64,000 bases of DNA from Noviherbaspirillum pedocola (GCF_016632335.1 NZ_JAEPBG010000024.1:1-64000), one strand, 5' to 3'. Numbered from the stretch's first letter, positions 19,036 to 28,275 are shown. Notes: generated from the letters alone by a model not told the origin. A program made the numbers and translations.

Positions 19036-19731
19036 TTATGCCCCTTTGAAACCGGCTTTCCGCGCCCGCTCGATTGCCTGCGCCAAGCTGGCGTCGCCAT
19101 CGATCGGTCCATCGGTAAGTCCGTTGAGCCCGAAGATTTCACGACTGCCGCCGAAGTCCACCAGCCTGACTTCCTTTTCATCGCCGGGCTCGAAGCGCAC
19201 CGCGGTGCCGGCCGGGATGTCGAGATGCTTGCCGAAGGCCGCTGCACGTTCGAACTGCAGCGCGCGATTGACTTCGAAAAAGTGGAAGTGGCTGCCGATC
19301 TGTATCGGCCGGTCACCGGTGTTCAACGCCTTTACGCTCACCGATTTCCGGCCGGCGTTTAGTTCGATGTTTCCATCCATCGCAATGACTTCGCCCGGCG
19401 TCACCGCATCTGACGTGGCGGTCTTGCCCGGCCGAAGAGGCTCATGCACCGTGACCAACTTGGTTCCGTCCGGGAACGAGCCTTCGACTTGCAGCATCGG
19501 TAGCAGCTCGGAGACGCCTGGCAGCACATCGTCCTGGGTCAGGATGATGGAGCCGAAGGCAATCAGGTCGGCGACCGAGCGGCCCTCCCGCGCGCCCTCC
19601 AGCAATTCATCAGCGATGATCGCCACTGCCTCGGGATAGTTGAGCTTGAGTCCTTTCGCCCGGCGCTTGCGCGCCAGCTCGGCGGCGGTATACAGCGTGA
19701 GCCGCTCTAGTTCTGTGGGGGTGAGCAACAT
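19036..19731 (-). CDS. ureAB: fused urease gamma-beta subunit
   Basis: One 231-residue protein carries the gamma subunit (about residues 1-100, starting [20 protein letters not shown]) and the beta subunit (about residues 105-231, with [28 protein letters not shown] and [15 protein letters not shown]). Separate ureA and ureB genes are the rule in Proteobacteria; a fused form is known from Helicobacter UreA and from some Actinobacteria. It lies 21 bp before ureC. Confidence 0.93.
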   Translation of the reverse strand: MLLTPTELERLTLYTAAELARKRRAKGLKLNYPEAVAIIADELLEGAREGRSVADLIAFGSIILTQDDVLPGVSELLPMLQVEGSFPDGTKLVTVHEPLRPGKTATSDAVTPGEVIAMDGNIELNAGRKSVSVKALNTGDRPIQIGSHFHFFEVNRALQFERAAAFGKHLDIPAGTAVRFEPGDEKEVRLVDFGGSREIFGLNGLTDGPIDGDASLAQAIERARKAGFKGA

Positions 19732-19739
19732 GATTTTCC

Positions 19740-20438
19740 TTAATTGGCGAACAGCCGCGCATCCAGCTGCGCATGCCGCATACCGGCGATATCGATGGCG
19801 AAAGCGCAGCTGGACAGCTCATCGAGCGCGGGCGGTTCCGTTTCCAGCACGGCGGCCAGACGGCTCCGCAACGCAGTCAGGGCGCGTTGAGCATCGAGAT
19901 GACCGACCAGGCTCAGCCGCACCGCGGCGCTGACGGCCCCAGTGCAGGCCGCGTGAGCGGCGGCGGTCCGGCATTCCAGCTCGTCCATTCCTGCCTGCGT
20001 CCAGATATATCCTTGGACCACGGCAAGATGTCCGAACATCTGCCCGGCCCCGATATGGCGAAGCAGCTGGGCCGCGCCGGACTGGCCCAGCTTGGCATGC
20101 ACGGTTGCCAGGGTGCGGCCGAGTCGGCATGACCCTTCCCGAAGTGACGGAATGACGCTCATCGCCTCGGCAAGCGCGTCGATTTCCGCCAGCAGATCGA
20201 ATGCATCCGGGCTTCCCGCCACCTTGCATGTCGCGCTGAGAAATCCCTGGTCACAGCTTGCCCACCGATGCAGCAACTGCGTCTCGAGAAACTGCACCAG
20301 CGTCGCCGCGTCGTGCACGATGCCGTCGCGCCGCAGGGTTTCGAGCCCCCAAGAAAATGCCATCGCGCCGCCCGGAAAAAAGCTGTCGGCCTGTTGCAGC
20401 GCTGTCAGCATGCCCGCCACTCGTACACCGTTACCCAT
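19740..20438 (-). CDS. ureF: urease accessory protein UreF
   Basis: A 232-residue all-helical UreF that works with UreD and UreG in nickel insertion. Family blocks are [19 protein letters not shown] and [12 protein letters not shown] near the N-terminus. I place the start at 20438 (MGNGVRV), where ATGGGTAA overlaps the ureE stop and gives a normal length; ATG codons at 20444 and 20456 are alternatives. It ends 8 bp before ureAB. Confidence 0.9.
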   Translation of the reverse strand: MGNGVRVAGMLTALQQADSFFPGGAMAFSWGLETLRRDGIVHDAATLVQFLETQLLHRWASCDQGFLSATCKVAGSPDAFDLLAEIDALAEAMSVIPSLREGSCRLGRTLATVHAKLGQSGAAQLLRHIGAGQMFGHLAVVQGYIWTQAGMDELECRTAAAHAACTGAVSAAVRLSLVGHLDAQRALTALRSRLAAVLETEPPALDELSSCAFAIDIAGMRHAQLDARLFAN

Positions 20439-20940
20439 GCGCATGCCCGCGCTCATGGCTATGTCCGTGATCATGCTCATGCCCATGCTTGCGCGCAGCT
20501 GGCAAAACTTCGATGGCGCCGGCCGACAGCAATGGCTGCAGGCGCTGCAGATAGTCCTCGACTGCCCCCTTGAGGGCCACGAACAGCATGCTGCCTTCGA
20601 ACCGCACCTGCCAGTGCATGTTGCCCGCGAAATAACCAAGTTCCAGCGCCGCTGCGGCATGGCGCGGGTGCAGCCGCAGCCATTCCGTTTGTGCAGTCCT
20701 TACCACCACCGCCATGTCCGGGTCGAGCCGCAATACTGCGCCGTCGTACAGATGTTCGCTGCGGTCGAGCGCGATGCCGCACTCCTGGCCGCCGTCGGTG
20801 CGTACCCGCAGCCGGCGGCGCTGAATATCGTCGCCGCTCAATGTCACATAGTCCACCCGTCCCTGGTGTTCCAGCTGATGCAAGCGCTCAGCCAGCGCGG
20901 GTTGAGCGGTGCTGCCGATGATCTTCGTATATGTCTGCAT
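20431..20940 (-). CDS. ureE: urease accessory protein UreE (nickel chaperone)
   Basis: A 169-residue UreE. The N-terminal domain (VDYVTLSGDDIQRRRLRVR) and the metal-binding C-terminal domain (YFAGNMHW, conserved His) are present. The protein ends in a His-rich tail, [18 protein letters not shown], expected to store or pass Ni(II). It is the first urease gene of the set and starts 20 bp after urtE, so transporter and enzyme genes are probably co-transcribed. Confidence 0.93.
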   Translation of the reverse strand: MQTYTKIIGSTAQPALAERLHQLEHQGRVDYVTLSGDDIQRRRLRVRTDGGQECGIALDRSEHLYDGAVLRLDPDMAVVVRTAQTEWLRLHPRHAAAALELGYFAGNMHWQVRFEGSMLFVALKGAVEDYLQRLQPLLSAGAIEVLPAARKHGHEHDHGHSHERGHAHG

Positions 20941-20960
20941 TCCTGCGAGCCTTTTGCAAA

Positions 20961-21650
20961 TCAGATGGTCAGATAGCTTTGGATCTTTGTGGTATCCATG
21001 TTTTCGCGGGTGTCGCTATGGACGAAACGGCCCTTTTCGATGATCAGGAAGCGGTCGGCGATCTCGAGCGTGAAGGTCAATACCTGCTCCGAGACGATGA
21101 TCGCGAAGTTGCGCTCGCGCTTGAGGCGGTTCAGCGTCTTGGCAATGTCCTTGATCAGCGAAGGCTGGATGCCGTCGGTGGGCTCGTCGAGGATCAGGAC
21201 CTTTGGATCGGATACCAGCGCCCGCGCAATGGCGAGCTGCTGCTGCTGTCCGCCGGACAGATTGCCGCCGCGCCGCCCTCGCATTTCCCAGAGCACCGGA
21301 AATTCCTGGTACACCCAGTCCGGCACCTTCGGCCGCCGCGCGCCTTCCATGCCGGTCAGGATGTTTTCCTCAACGCTCAGATAGGGGAAGATCAGCCGCC
21401 CCTGCGGCACATAGCCGATGCCGGCGGCGACGCGCTGGTAGCTCTTCGTTCCGGTCAAGTCCTTTTTCTTGAGGTGGATATGTCCGGATTTGGTTGGCAG
21501 CACGCCGATGAGCGACTTGAGCAGCGTGGATTTGCCCATGCCATTGCGCCCCATGACGGCCAGGGTCTCGCCGGCGGACAAGGCGAAGGAAAGATCGTGC
21601 AGGACGTGGCTTTCGCCGTAATAGACGTTGAGGTTTTCGACGTTCAGCAT
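20961..21650 (-). CDS. urtE: urea ABC transporter ATPase UrtE
   Basis: A 229-residue LivF-like ATPase. It has Walker A (GRNGMGKSTLLKSL), the signature NLSGGQQQQLAIARAL and Walker B (VLILDEPTDGIQ). The GIQPSLI segment is typical of UrtE as opposed to amino-acid LivF. It is the last of five urt genes and lies 2 bp after urtD. Confidence 0.93.
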   Translation of the reverse strand: MLNVENLNVYYGESHVLHDLSFALSAGETLAVMGRNGMGKSTLLKSLIGVLPTKSGHIHLKKKDLTGTKSYQRVAAGIGYVPQGRLIFPYLSVEENILTGMEGARRPKVPDWVYQEFPVLWEMRGRRGGNLSGGQQQQLAIARALVSDPKVLILDEPTDGIQPSLIKDIAKTLNRLKRERNFAIIVSEQVLTFTLEIADRFLIIEKGRFVHSDTRENMDTTKIQSYLTI

Positions 21651-21652
21651 AT

Positions 21653-22390
21653 TTAATGGCCCAAGTAAACTTCGATCACGCGCGGATCGCTCTGCACCTT
21701 CTCCATCGCGCCTTCCGCGAGCTTTTTTCCTTGGTGGAGCACCGTGACTTTGTGGGCGATCGCCTTGACGAACTCCATGTCGTGCTCGATCACGACCATG
21801 GAGCGGTTCTGCGCGATGTTGCGCAGCAGTTCACCAGTCTTCTCCCGTTCCTTGGCACTCATGCCGGCGACCGGTTCGTCGAGCAGCAGCAGTTCCGGTT
21901 CCTGCATCAGCAGCATCCCGATCTCCAGCCACTGTTTCTGCCCGTGCGACAGCAGGCCGGCCTTCCGTTGCAGCTGGTCGTCGAGAAAAATCAATCGCGC
22001 GTTTTCTTCGATGCGGTCCCGCACCGTGGCGTCGCATTCGAAGAACAGGGAGCCAAACACATCGCGCTTGCGCGGATAAGAGATCTCGAGATTCTCGAAC
22101 ACCGTGAGGTCTTCATACACCAACGGGTTCTGAAACTTGCGCCCGACGCCGGCACGCGTGATCTGGTATTCGAGCATGCGTTCCAGGTTCAGTCCCTTGA
22201 AGGAAATGGTCCCCTTGGTCGGCTTGGTTTTGCCGCAGATCATGTCGAGCAGCGTTGTCTTTCCGGCGCCGTTGGGGCCGATGACCACATGCAGCTCGTT
22301 CGGGGCCACGTAGAAATTGAGGTTATCGACGGCATTGAAGCCGTCGAACGAGACCGTCAGGTCTTCCACCGACAGGATCATCTTGTTCAT
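21653..22390 (-). CDS. urtD: urea ABC transporter ATPase UrtD
   Basis: A 245-residue LivG-like ATPase with Walker A (GPNGAGKTTLLDMI), signature LLSHGQKQWLEIGML and Walker B (LLLLDEPVAGMS). SHGQ in place of SGGQ is normal for UrtD/LivG proteins. It overlaps urtC by 4 bp. Confidence 0.93.
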   Translation of the reverse strand: MNKMILSVEDLTVSFDGFNAVDNLNFYVAPNELHVVIGPNGAGKTTLLDMICGKTKPTKGTISFKGLNLERMLEYQITRAGVGRKFQNPLVYEDLTVFENLEISYPRKRDVFGSLFFECDATVRDRIEENARLIFLDDQLQRKAGLLSHGQKQWLEIGMLLMQEPELLLLDEPVAGMSAKEREKTGELLRNIAQNRSMVVIEHDMEFVKAIAHKVTVLHQGKKLAEGAMEKVQSDPRVIEVYLGH

Positions 22391-23595
22391 GACACATCCT
22401 TTTCGTTGCGGCCGCTGAGCCTGTCGAGCACGCCTGCCAGGCCCTTGGGGAGGAACATCGTAACGACGATGAACAATGCGCCGATGAGATACAACCAGAC
22501 GCTAACGAATGTTTCGGAGAAGTAGGTTTTCATCATGCCGACCATCAGCGCGCCATACACCGCTCCGACCACCGAAAGTCTGCCACCCACGGCCGCATAG
22601 ATCACCATCTCGATCGACGGGACAATGCCTGCCACTGAGGGCGACGCGAAGCCGACCTGCAGGGTGAACATCACACCGCCGATCGCCGAAAACATGGCGG
22701 CCACCGCGAACACGAAACCCTTGAACATCGCCGGGTCATAGCCAGAGAACCGAATCCGGTCCTCGCGGTCGCGGATGGCGATCAACACCTTTCCCAGCCG
22801 GCTGCGTAGGATGAAAGTGCTGACGACCACGGCGCCGAGCAGCAGAACGGCGGTGACGTAGTACATCACCCATACCGCGGTATCGCTTTGCACGCTCATG
22901 CCCATGAAGGTCGGCAGGTTTGTGATGCCGTTGACGCCGCCGGTATACCCTTGCTGGCCAATGATCATGATCGACATGATCGACGCTAGTGCCAGGGTGA
23001 CGATGGAAAAGTACACGCCGCCGACGCGCTTGCGGAAGTTGGCATAGGCCAGCACGAACGCGACTACCGCCGGAATGATCAGCGCGGCGGGCACCGCGAA
23101 CCATACGTGGGAGAAAGGCTTCCACCACCAAGGCAGGCTTTCGATGCTGTTCCAGACCATAAAATCCGGCAAGGCGGCACCAAACACCGCGGCGGCCGGA
23201 TCGGCGGCCGTGGCTTCAAGTTTCATGAACATCGCTATCGCATAGCTTCCCAGCCCGAAGAAGATGCCCTGCCCAAGACTCAGGATGCCCCCATATCCCC
23301 AGCACAGCACCAAACCCACTGCGCAGAATCCGAAGGATAGATATTTTCCGTACAGTCCCAGCCGGAAGGTGCTGGCCAGCACCGGGAGGACGACCAGAAG
23401 CACCAGCGCCAGGATGGCTAGGGCATAACGCTGCAGGAATGCGGCGGCAACCGGTAGGAATGGCTTCGATGGACTAGCGGCCGCGTGCGCCTTCGGCTGC
23501 GCATCGTTGCGCGTGGCCGCCGCGCTGGCCGGCGCGGCCACTGGGCCGGATACTGAAGACGACTCGGTGGAGGAAGTAGCTTGCTTGGTGTTCAT
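22387..23595 (-). CDS. urtC: urea ABC transporter permease UrtC
   Basis: A 402-residue LivM-like permease. After an unusual 45-residue Ser/Ala/Pro-rich N-terminal extension come about ten hydrophobic segments. Features typical of UrtC include the GYGGILSLGQGIFFGLG block and the AVGGRLSVVGAVYGALMV block. It overlaps both neighbours by 4 bp. Confidence 0.92.
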   Translation of the reverse strand: MNTKQATSSTESSSVSGPVAAPASAAATRNDAQPKAHAAASPSKPFLPVAAAFLQRYALAILALVLLVVLPVLASTFRLGLYGKYLSFGFCAVGLVLCWGYGGILSLGQGIFFGLGSYAIAMFMKLEATAADPAAAVFGAALPDFMVWNSIESLPWWWKPFSHVWFAVPAALIIPAVVAFVLAYANFRKRVGGVYFSIVTLALASIMSIMIIGQQGYTGGVNGITNLPTFMGMSVQSDTAVWVMYYVTAVLLLGAVVVSTFILRSRLGKVLIAIRDREDRIRFSGYDPAMFKGFVFAVAAMFSAIGGVMFTLQVGFASPSVAGIVPSIEMVIYAAVGGRLSVVGAVYGALMVGMMKTYFSETFVSVWLYLIGALFIVVTMFLPKGLAGVLDRLSGRNEKDVS

Positions 23596-24494
23596 CGACG
23601 CACCTTTAAGGAAAACAGTCCGTTGGGGCGAAAATACAGGACAACGATAACGAGGGTGAGAATGGTCGCCTTTGCCATGGAACCGCTGAGCACGTACTCA
23701 AACATCGACTGCATCTGGCCGATCATGAAGGCCGAGAGGAAGGTTCCGAGCAGGCTTTCGACGCCACCGAAGACGACGACGATGAAGGTGTCGACCACGT
23801 ATTGCTGGCCGGCTCCCGGGCCGGTCGAGGCCAGCATCGTCAGCGCAGATCCCGCGATGCCGGCAAGGCCGCAACCAAGCGCGAAGGTGACGGCATCGAC
23901 ACGAGCGGTATTGATGCCTGCGGCTCCCGCCATCGCCCGGTTCTGCGTGACTGCCCGTATCCGCAAGCCCCATCGGCTGCGGAACAGGAAGAAATAGACG
24001 GATGCGGCCACGAACAGCGTGAGGAACAGGATGAAGATGCGGCTCAGCGGCAGCTCGATGCCCTCACCGGCCTGCCACGCGCCCTGCAGCCAGCTCACGA
24101 TCGGTACGCTGACATCGATCGGACCGAAGATCTGCCGATACAGTTGCTGCAGGATCAGCGAAAGTCCCCAGGTGGCGAGCATGGTGTCGAGCGGCCGCAT
24201 GTAGAGGTACCGGATCATGACCAGTTCGAGCAGCATGCCGAACGCAAACGTGACGATGAACGCAACCAGTACGCCGACCAGAAAATAGATCCCCATCAGC
24301 GCAGGAAAATATTGTTGAAAGACCTCGGCGGTCAGGTACGTCATATAGGCGCCGAGGATCATCAGTTCGCCGTGCGCCATATTGATAACGCCCATAAGGC
24401 CGAACACGATGGCCAATCCCAGCGCCATCAGCGCCAGCACCGTGAAAAGCGACAATCCGCCGAAAGCCTGCATTACAAAAGTTTCGAAACTCAT
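23592..24494 (-). CDS. urtB: urea ABC transporter permease UrtB
   Basis: A 300-residue LivH-like permease. Typical segments are LMGVINMAHGELMILGAY near the N-terminus and VVFGGVESLLGTFLSAF near the end. I set the start at MSFETFV (24492-24494), because the open frame upstream runs through the repeat-bearing intergenic region and is not conserved text. Confidence 0.92.
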   Translation of the reverse strand: MSFETFVMQAFGGLSLFTVLALMALGLAIVFGLMGVINMAHGELMILGAYMTYLTAEVFQQYFPALMGIYFLVGVLVAFIVTFAFGMLLELVMIRYLYMRPLDTMLATWGLSLILQQLYRQIFGPIDVSVPIVSWLQGAWQAGEGIELPLSRIFILFLTLFVAASVYFFLFRSRWGLRIRAVTQNRAMAGAAGINTARVDAVTFALGCGLAGIAGSALTMLASTGPGAGQQYVVDTFIVVVFGGVESLLGTFLSAFMIGQMQSMFEYVLSGSMAKATILTLVIVVLYFRPNGLFSLKVRR

Positions 24495-24612
24495 CGTCTG
24501 TTCCGCAAGATTGATTGAAGATGCTTGCCGTCCAGCACCCGCGGCGCGATGCCGCACGCGCGGGGTGGACGTTCGCACAAGAACAGCGGCCACGCCGCCT
24601 TTAGAAGTGCAG

Positions 24613-24651
24613 CCCTTCCCCTTCCCCTTCCCCTTCCCCTTCCCCTACCCC
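24613..24651 (-). repeat. hexanucleotide (CCCCTT)n repeat; G-tract run on the urt transcript strand
   Basis: Seven C-runs (24613-24615, 18-21, 24-27, 30-33, 36-39, 42-45, 48-51) are separated by TT or TA. On the transcribed message this reads as seven G-tracts of three to four with 2-nt loops, an ideal G-quadruplex pattern. It sits just 5 bp downstream of the urtA stop, in the 162-bp urtA-urtB gap. Confidence 0.9.
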
Positions 24652-24656
24652 TCCTT

Positions 24657-25856
24657 TCATCCCGTGAGCTTCGGGAACGGGTTCGGTTCGATCAACGGTG
24701 ATTCGTAGATGATCTCGATCTGTCCGTCGGGCTTGAAGGTGCCGACACGCGCGTGCTTCCACAAATGATGATTCGCAGCGTGGAACTTGACCTGCCCTTC
24801 CGGAGCGTCGAAGGCAAGATTGGACGACGCGGCCACCACCTTCGGCACATCCAGGCTGTTTGCCTTTTCTACCGCCAGCTTCCACAAGTACACCGCCGTA
24901 TAACCGGCTTCCATGGTGTCGCCCACCACGCGGTCCTGGCCGTACTTGGCCTTGAATGCGCTAACGAACTTCTTGTTGGCCGGATTCTGGATGCTCTGGA
25001 AGTAACCCATGATCGAATGCACGCCGACCAGGTTTTCGGCGCCGATGCCGATGGCCTCTTCCTCCGAGACCGCCATGGCCATGATTGTCGCGTTCTTGCC
25101 CGTGATACCGGCGGACGCGAGCTGCTTATAAAAGCCGACGTTCGAGCCGCCCACGATCGTGGAGACGATGACGTCGGGCTTGATCGCCTTGATCTTGTTG
25201 ATCACCGACGCGAATTCAGAAGCGCCCAGCGGGAAGTATTCTTCGCCGACGACCTTACCGCCCACTCTCGAGATGGTCGGGCGGGCGATCTTGTTCGTGG
25301 TGCGCGGCCAGACGTAGTCTGAACCGATTAGGAAGAATGTCTTCGCTTTCTTGTTCTTCGCTAGCCATTCCACGGCTGGGATGATGGACTGCGTCGCTTC
25401 CTGCCCGGTGTACATGATGTTCTTGGATTGCTCAAGGCCTTCGTAGTACGTGGGGTAGTACAGCAGCCCGTTGTAGCGCTCGAATACCGGCAACACGGCT
25501 TTGCGCGAGGCCGAGGTGTAGCAGCCGAAGACCGCGCTCACTTTGTCGTTGACCAGGAGTTTCTGCGCCTTCTCCGCGAAGGTCGGCCAGTCGCTCGCGC
25601 CGTCCTCGACGATCGGCTGGATCTGACGTCCGAGCACACCACCAGCGGCATTAATCTCATCAATCGCCAGCTTCTCCGCATCGACGACATGCGCCTCGGC
25701 GATGGCAATCGTCCCGGTCATCGAGTGGAGAATGCCTACCTTGATCGGGTCGGCTGCGCTGGCGGCGCGGCTTGCCATCATCAGAGTACCCGGGACAGCG
25801 CTTGCAGCGGCTGTGCCCAGCATGGTCTTCAGGAAATTGCGCTTTGTGATTTTCAT
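24657..25856 (-). CDS. urtA: urea (or short-chain amide) ABC transporter substrate-binding protein
   Basis: A 399-residue periplasmic binding protein. The signal peptide begins KITKRNFLKTML and ends near ASA-A at residue 35. The mature start ADPIKVGILHSMTGTIAIAE is diagnostic of the UrtA/FmdD group, as are YYPTYYEGLEQSKNI and GSDYVWPRT. FmdD of methylotrophs binds formamide and urea, and because amidase and dimethylformamidase genes lie on either side, a mixed urea/amide specificity is possible. It is first of urtABCDE. Confidence 0.92.
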   Translation of the reverse strand: MKITKRNFLKTMLGTAAASAVPGTLMMASRAASAADPIKVGILHSMTGTIAIAEAHVVDAEKLAIDEINAAGGVLGRQIQPIVEDGASDWPTFAEKAQKLLVNDKVSAVFGCYTSASRKAVLPVFERYNGLLYYPTYYEGLEQSKNIMYTGQEATQSIIPAVEWLAKNKKAKTFFLIGSDYVWPRTTNKIARPTISRVGGKVVGEEYFPLGASEFASVINKIKAIKPDVIVSTIVGGSNVGFYKQLASAGITGKNATIMAMAVSEEEAIGIGAENLVGVHSIMGYFQSIQNPANKKFVSAFKAKYGQDRVVGDTMEAGYTAVYLWKLAVEKANSLDVPKVVAASSNLAFDAPEGQVKFHAANHHLWKHARVGTFKPDGQIEIIYESPLIEPNPFPKLTG

Positions 25857-26093
25857 GGTTGACCTTATGACTGGTTAAATGAATGCACTGCTTTGATACC
25901 GAGGTCTTGCACCGAATTTGGTCGCGTACTATTTCGAGCGGATACAACGACCGCCTTGGCCGCCGAATACGGCCCCGTATCGGGCACAAGTCCTTACTTC
26001 CTCACTCCCGTTACGCCGATGTGTGCATACATAAAGATCTATTTGGATACATGAGCAATGTTCGTTCCAGCAACGATGCACTATCCTGAATCG
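25857..26093 (-). promoter_or_regulatory. probable promoter region of the urt-ure-ami block
   Basis: A 237-bp non-coding gap, AT-richer than its flanks, lies between the small orphan gene at 26094 and urtA. No terminator hairpin is evident, so read-through from the DMFase operon is possible. I could not assign a specific sigma-54 or NtrC site. Confidence 0.35.
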
Positions 26094-26393
26094 CTATGGC
26101 TGCCGCTTGAACATGAAGACACAGTGCGCGCTGCCCGCTTCCTGTTCCGTATTCGTTTCTGCCGCGCGGACCTGATATCTCTTCGTGAAGAAATCGAGGA
26201 CGGCGCGTGCGGCCGATTGCGACAGTGCCGGCTTCCATATCCAGATGTCTTTGCTCAGATCGACGCCATGGCGCGCCAGCGCCTGGGACGGATCGCTGGA
26301 TATGCCCATCACCCATTGATCCATCCGCGCCCCGAACTCCTTGATATAAGAAAGGCATTCGAACTTGATCTGCTGCACGCTGTAAGTCGTCAT
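26094..26393 (-). CDS. 99-residue protein of unknown function, end of DMFase operon
   Basis: Starts at MTTYSVQQIKFECLSYIK and ends MFKRQP. It is soluble, with predicted helical N-terminal half and four aromatic residues in DIWIWKP and FFTKRY; no family recognised. The open frame extends upstream of this ATG but overlaps the Sel1 gene there, so I take the internal start, which has AAGGAACGA upstream. It is the last gene of the leftward DMFase set, 59 bp after the Sel1 gene. Its position suggests a role with DMFase or its regulation; nothing more can be said. Confidence 0.6.
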   Translation of the reverse strand: MTTYSVQQIKFECLSYIKEFGARMDQWVMGISSDPSQALARHGVDLSKDIWIWKPALSQSAARAVLDFFTKRYQVRAAETNTEQEAGSAHCVFMFKRQP

Positions 26394-26452
26394 GACGAGT
26401 CGTTCCTTATCTGTTCCCTGTCCATTTCTTCTCTGCCCGACATTCGCTCCGG

Positions 26453-27154
26453 TCATCCGGGGACCGGGACCAGTCTTGCCGGCGACGATACGGCGGCATG
26501 CCGGTTGCGCCATTGATTGAACAGGCTTGCGCCGGCCCGTTTTTCCTCCGCCGACATCTCGGCAATAACCGCTTCGAGCGCGCTCAGCGCCATCCCTACG
26601 CCATGCTGGGCGGCGAGGGAAAGCCAAGCGAATGCCTGCACCCGGTCCTTCTCGATGCCGCTTCCATTGGCATACATGAAGCCCGCACGGGCTTGCGAGG
26701 GAAAATGCCCCTGTTCGGCCGCCCGCAGGTACCAATGTGTCGCGGCGACCTCGTCTTTCTCGACGCCCTTTCCCTTGGCATACAAGGAGGCGAGGTTGGA
26801 CTGCGCCATCGCATCGCCCTGCTCCGCCGCCCTAGTGGTCCACCGCACGCCTTCGGCGATATCCGCTGCAACGCCCTGCCCGGACAGCAGCATGGCGCCC
26901 ACATTGGTCTGCGATTGCCGGTGCCCGTTCTGAGCGGCCACCAGATACCAGGCGAAGCCGGCGGCCAGATCGGCTGCAACGCCTTCTCCATTGGTGTACA
27001 GCGCGCCGAGCCAGGCCTGCGCATGGACGTTTCCGGCCTCGGCGAGCGCGCCAAACAGACCGAATGCTTCATCGAACCGTCCGTGCTCGTAGGCAGCCAC
27101 GGCGACTGCGAGGGATTGCGGCGTCTCGTCCTTTTTCTTCAACGGTAAGTTCAT
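26453..27154 (-). CDS. Sel1-repeat (TPR-like) protein
   Basis: A 233-residue protein with at least four Sel1-like repeats of about 36 residues between residues 45 and 200, each with the pattern A-x-LG-x-LY-x-G-x-GV...A-x-x-W (for example WLGALYTNGEGVAAD, NLASLYAKGKGVEKD). No signal peptide is seen, so it is probably cytosolic. Sel1 repeats are protein-protein scaffolds. It overlaps the preceding Rieske-like gene by 4 bp, which couples their translation and suggests they act together. Confidence 0.85.
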   Translation of the reverse strand: MNLPLKKKDETPQSLAVAVAAYEHGRFDEAFGLFGALAEAGNVHAQAWLGALYTNGEGVAADLAAGFAWYLVAAQNGHRQSQTNVGAMLLSGQGVAADIAEGVRWTTRAAEQGDAMAQSNLASLYAKGKGVEKDEVAATHWYLRAAEQGHFPSQARAGFMYANGSGIEKDRVQAFAWLSLAAQHGVGMALSALEAVIAEMSAEEKRAGASLFNQWRNRHAAVSSPARLVPVPG

Positions 27155-28275
27155 TGCATGCTCCTAATGGGAATAAGGTTTCTGGTGATCGAGGAAAGAG
27201 AATTGGCGGTCGGATCCAGCGTGCGTTCGAACCGTGACGCGACCATGTCACTCAGCCAGGCGCTCAATGCCTGATTCGCGAATGGCAGGCTGCCAGACCG
27301 GGAAGCCGATTCCGATGCGGTGCCCCATGCTTCCATGGCTCGCTGAACCTGCTTGATTTCATCGGCCTTTTTCTGAAGCCGCTTGAGCCATAAGCCGTTT
27401 TTTTCCTCTCCGGCGGCATGGAAGATGCTGAGCCGGCAACGGGTGCGGTTGATCGCCACCGGCTGTAGCAATGCGACGCATAAGCTGCCGGGCTGCGCCA
27501 GGATCAGCAGATTCGGGAAGGTCCACAAGGCGGTTGTCGGTTCGTCGCATTGCTGACCGTCGCCGGCATCGCATTCCGATTGCAACAACGCCATGCGGTC
27601 CGTGAATACGGCGTTCGATACGCTCGTTGCACTACCCGCTGCGAGCATCTGTCCCACCAGCTTCCAGTTGCCGTCGAATCCGAGAAAGGCATGTCCAGTC
27701 CGCTCCCACGCGGTGTCGGCGATCGCCGGCATCGCCTGCGCGAATGTCCGCGCGGTGTGATCGAATTCCTCACCGAGCGGATTAAGGTTCACGAAGATCA
27801 GCGGGCCCAGCGTGGCGCTGCGCACTGGCAGCAATCGCTCCGGCCGCAAGCCCAGGTATTGGTACATCTCGGGGGTATTGCTACCGACCTCATCGGCGCG
27901 CAACGGCATGCGATCCAAGCTGTGGCCGCAGGATGTGAATGAGCATGGCGTTTTCGTCCCCTGCTGGCACTGCAGGGGTACTGTTCTGCAACCGCCGTGC
28001 TGGGCCTGGTTGAAACGGCCGATCAAAGTTCCGTCGGTCTGCCTCTGTACATGGACCGCGTGGTCGCCTACCGTGAACGGCAGCAGGTCTCCGGCATTCG
28101 GGATGTCGGCATGGCTGCCGATGCATATCCAGTCGAGCGCCCAGATCGCCGCATCTTCGCGCGATGCGAAGGCGAAAGAGCGGTAGGCGTCCGGCATGAG
28201 CAATGCCGACGGCGCTGCCAATGCGGACGAAGGAGGAGCACTGCAATCCAGCAGAACAGGATCGTTATCGAGCAT
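27151..28275 (-). CDS. degenerate Rieske oxygenase alpha-subunit homologue (probable pseudoenzyme)
   Basis: A 374-residue protein. The framework of a ring-hydroxylating oxygenase alpha subunit can be followed: DWICIGSHADIPNAGD near residues 48-63, a Rieske-like segment at 88-120, FVNLNP at 161, GNWKL at 202 and the late WTFPNLLILAQPGSL at 251. However, the first Rieske cysteine aligns with Ala91 and the last His with Thr114 (only His93 and Cys111 remain). The segment after NWKL lacks both iron-binding histidines (Ala216, Asn221). It should not carry the usual iron centres. It overlaps the Sel1 gene and follows the DMFase large subunit, so a structural or regulatory role is inferred. Confidence 0.7.
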   Translation of the reverse strand: MLDNDPVLLDCSAPPSSALAAPSALLMPDAYRSFAFASREDAAIWALDWICIGSHADIPNAGDLLPFTVGDHAVHVQRQTDGTLIGRFNQAQHGGCRTVPLQCQQGTKTPCSFTSCGHSLDRMPLRADEVGSNTPEMYQYLGLRPERLLPVRSATLGPLIFVNLNPLGEEFDHTARTFAQAMPAIADTAWERTGHAFLGFDGNWKLVGQMLAAGSATSVSNAVFTDRMALLQSECDAGDGQQCDEPTTALWTFPNLLILAQPGSLCVALLQPVAINRTRCRLSIFHAAGEEKNGLWLKRLQKKADEIKQVQRAMEAWGTASESASRSGSLPFANQALSAWLSDMVASRFERTLDPTANSLSSITRNLIPIRSMQ

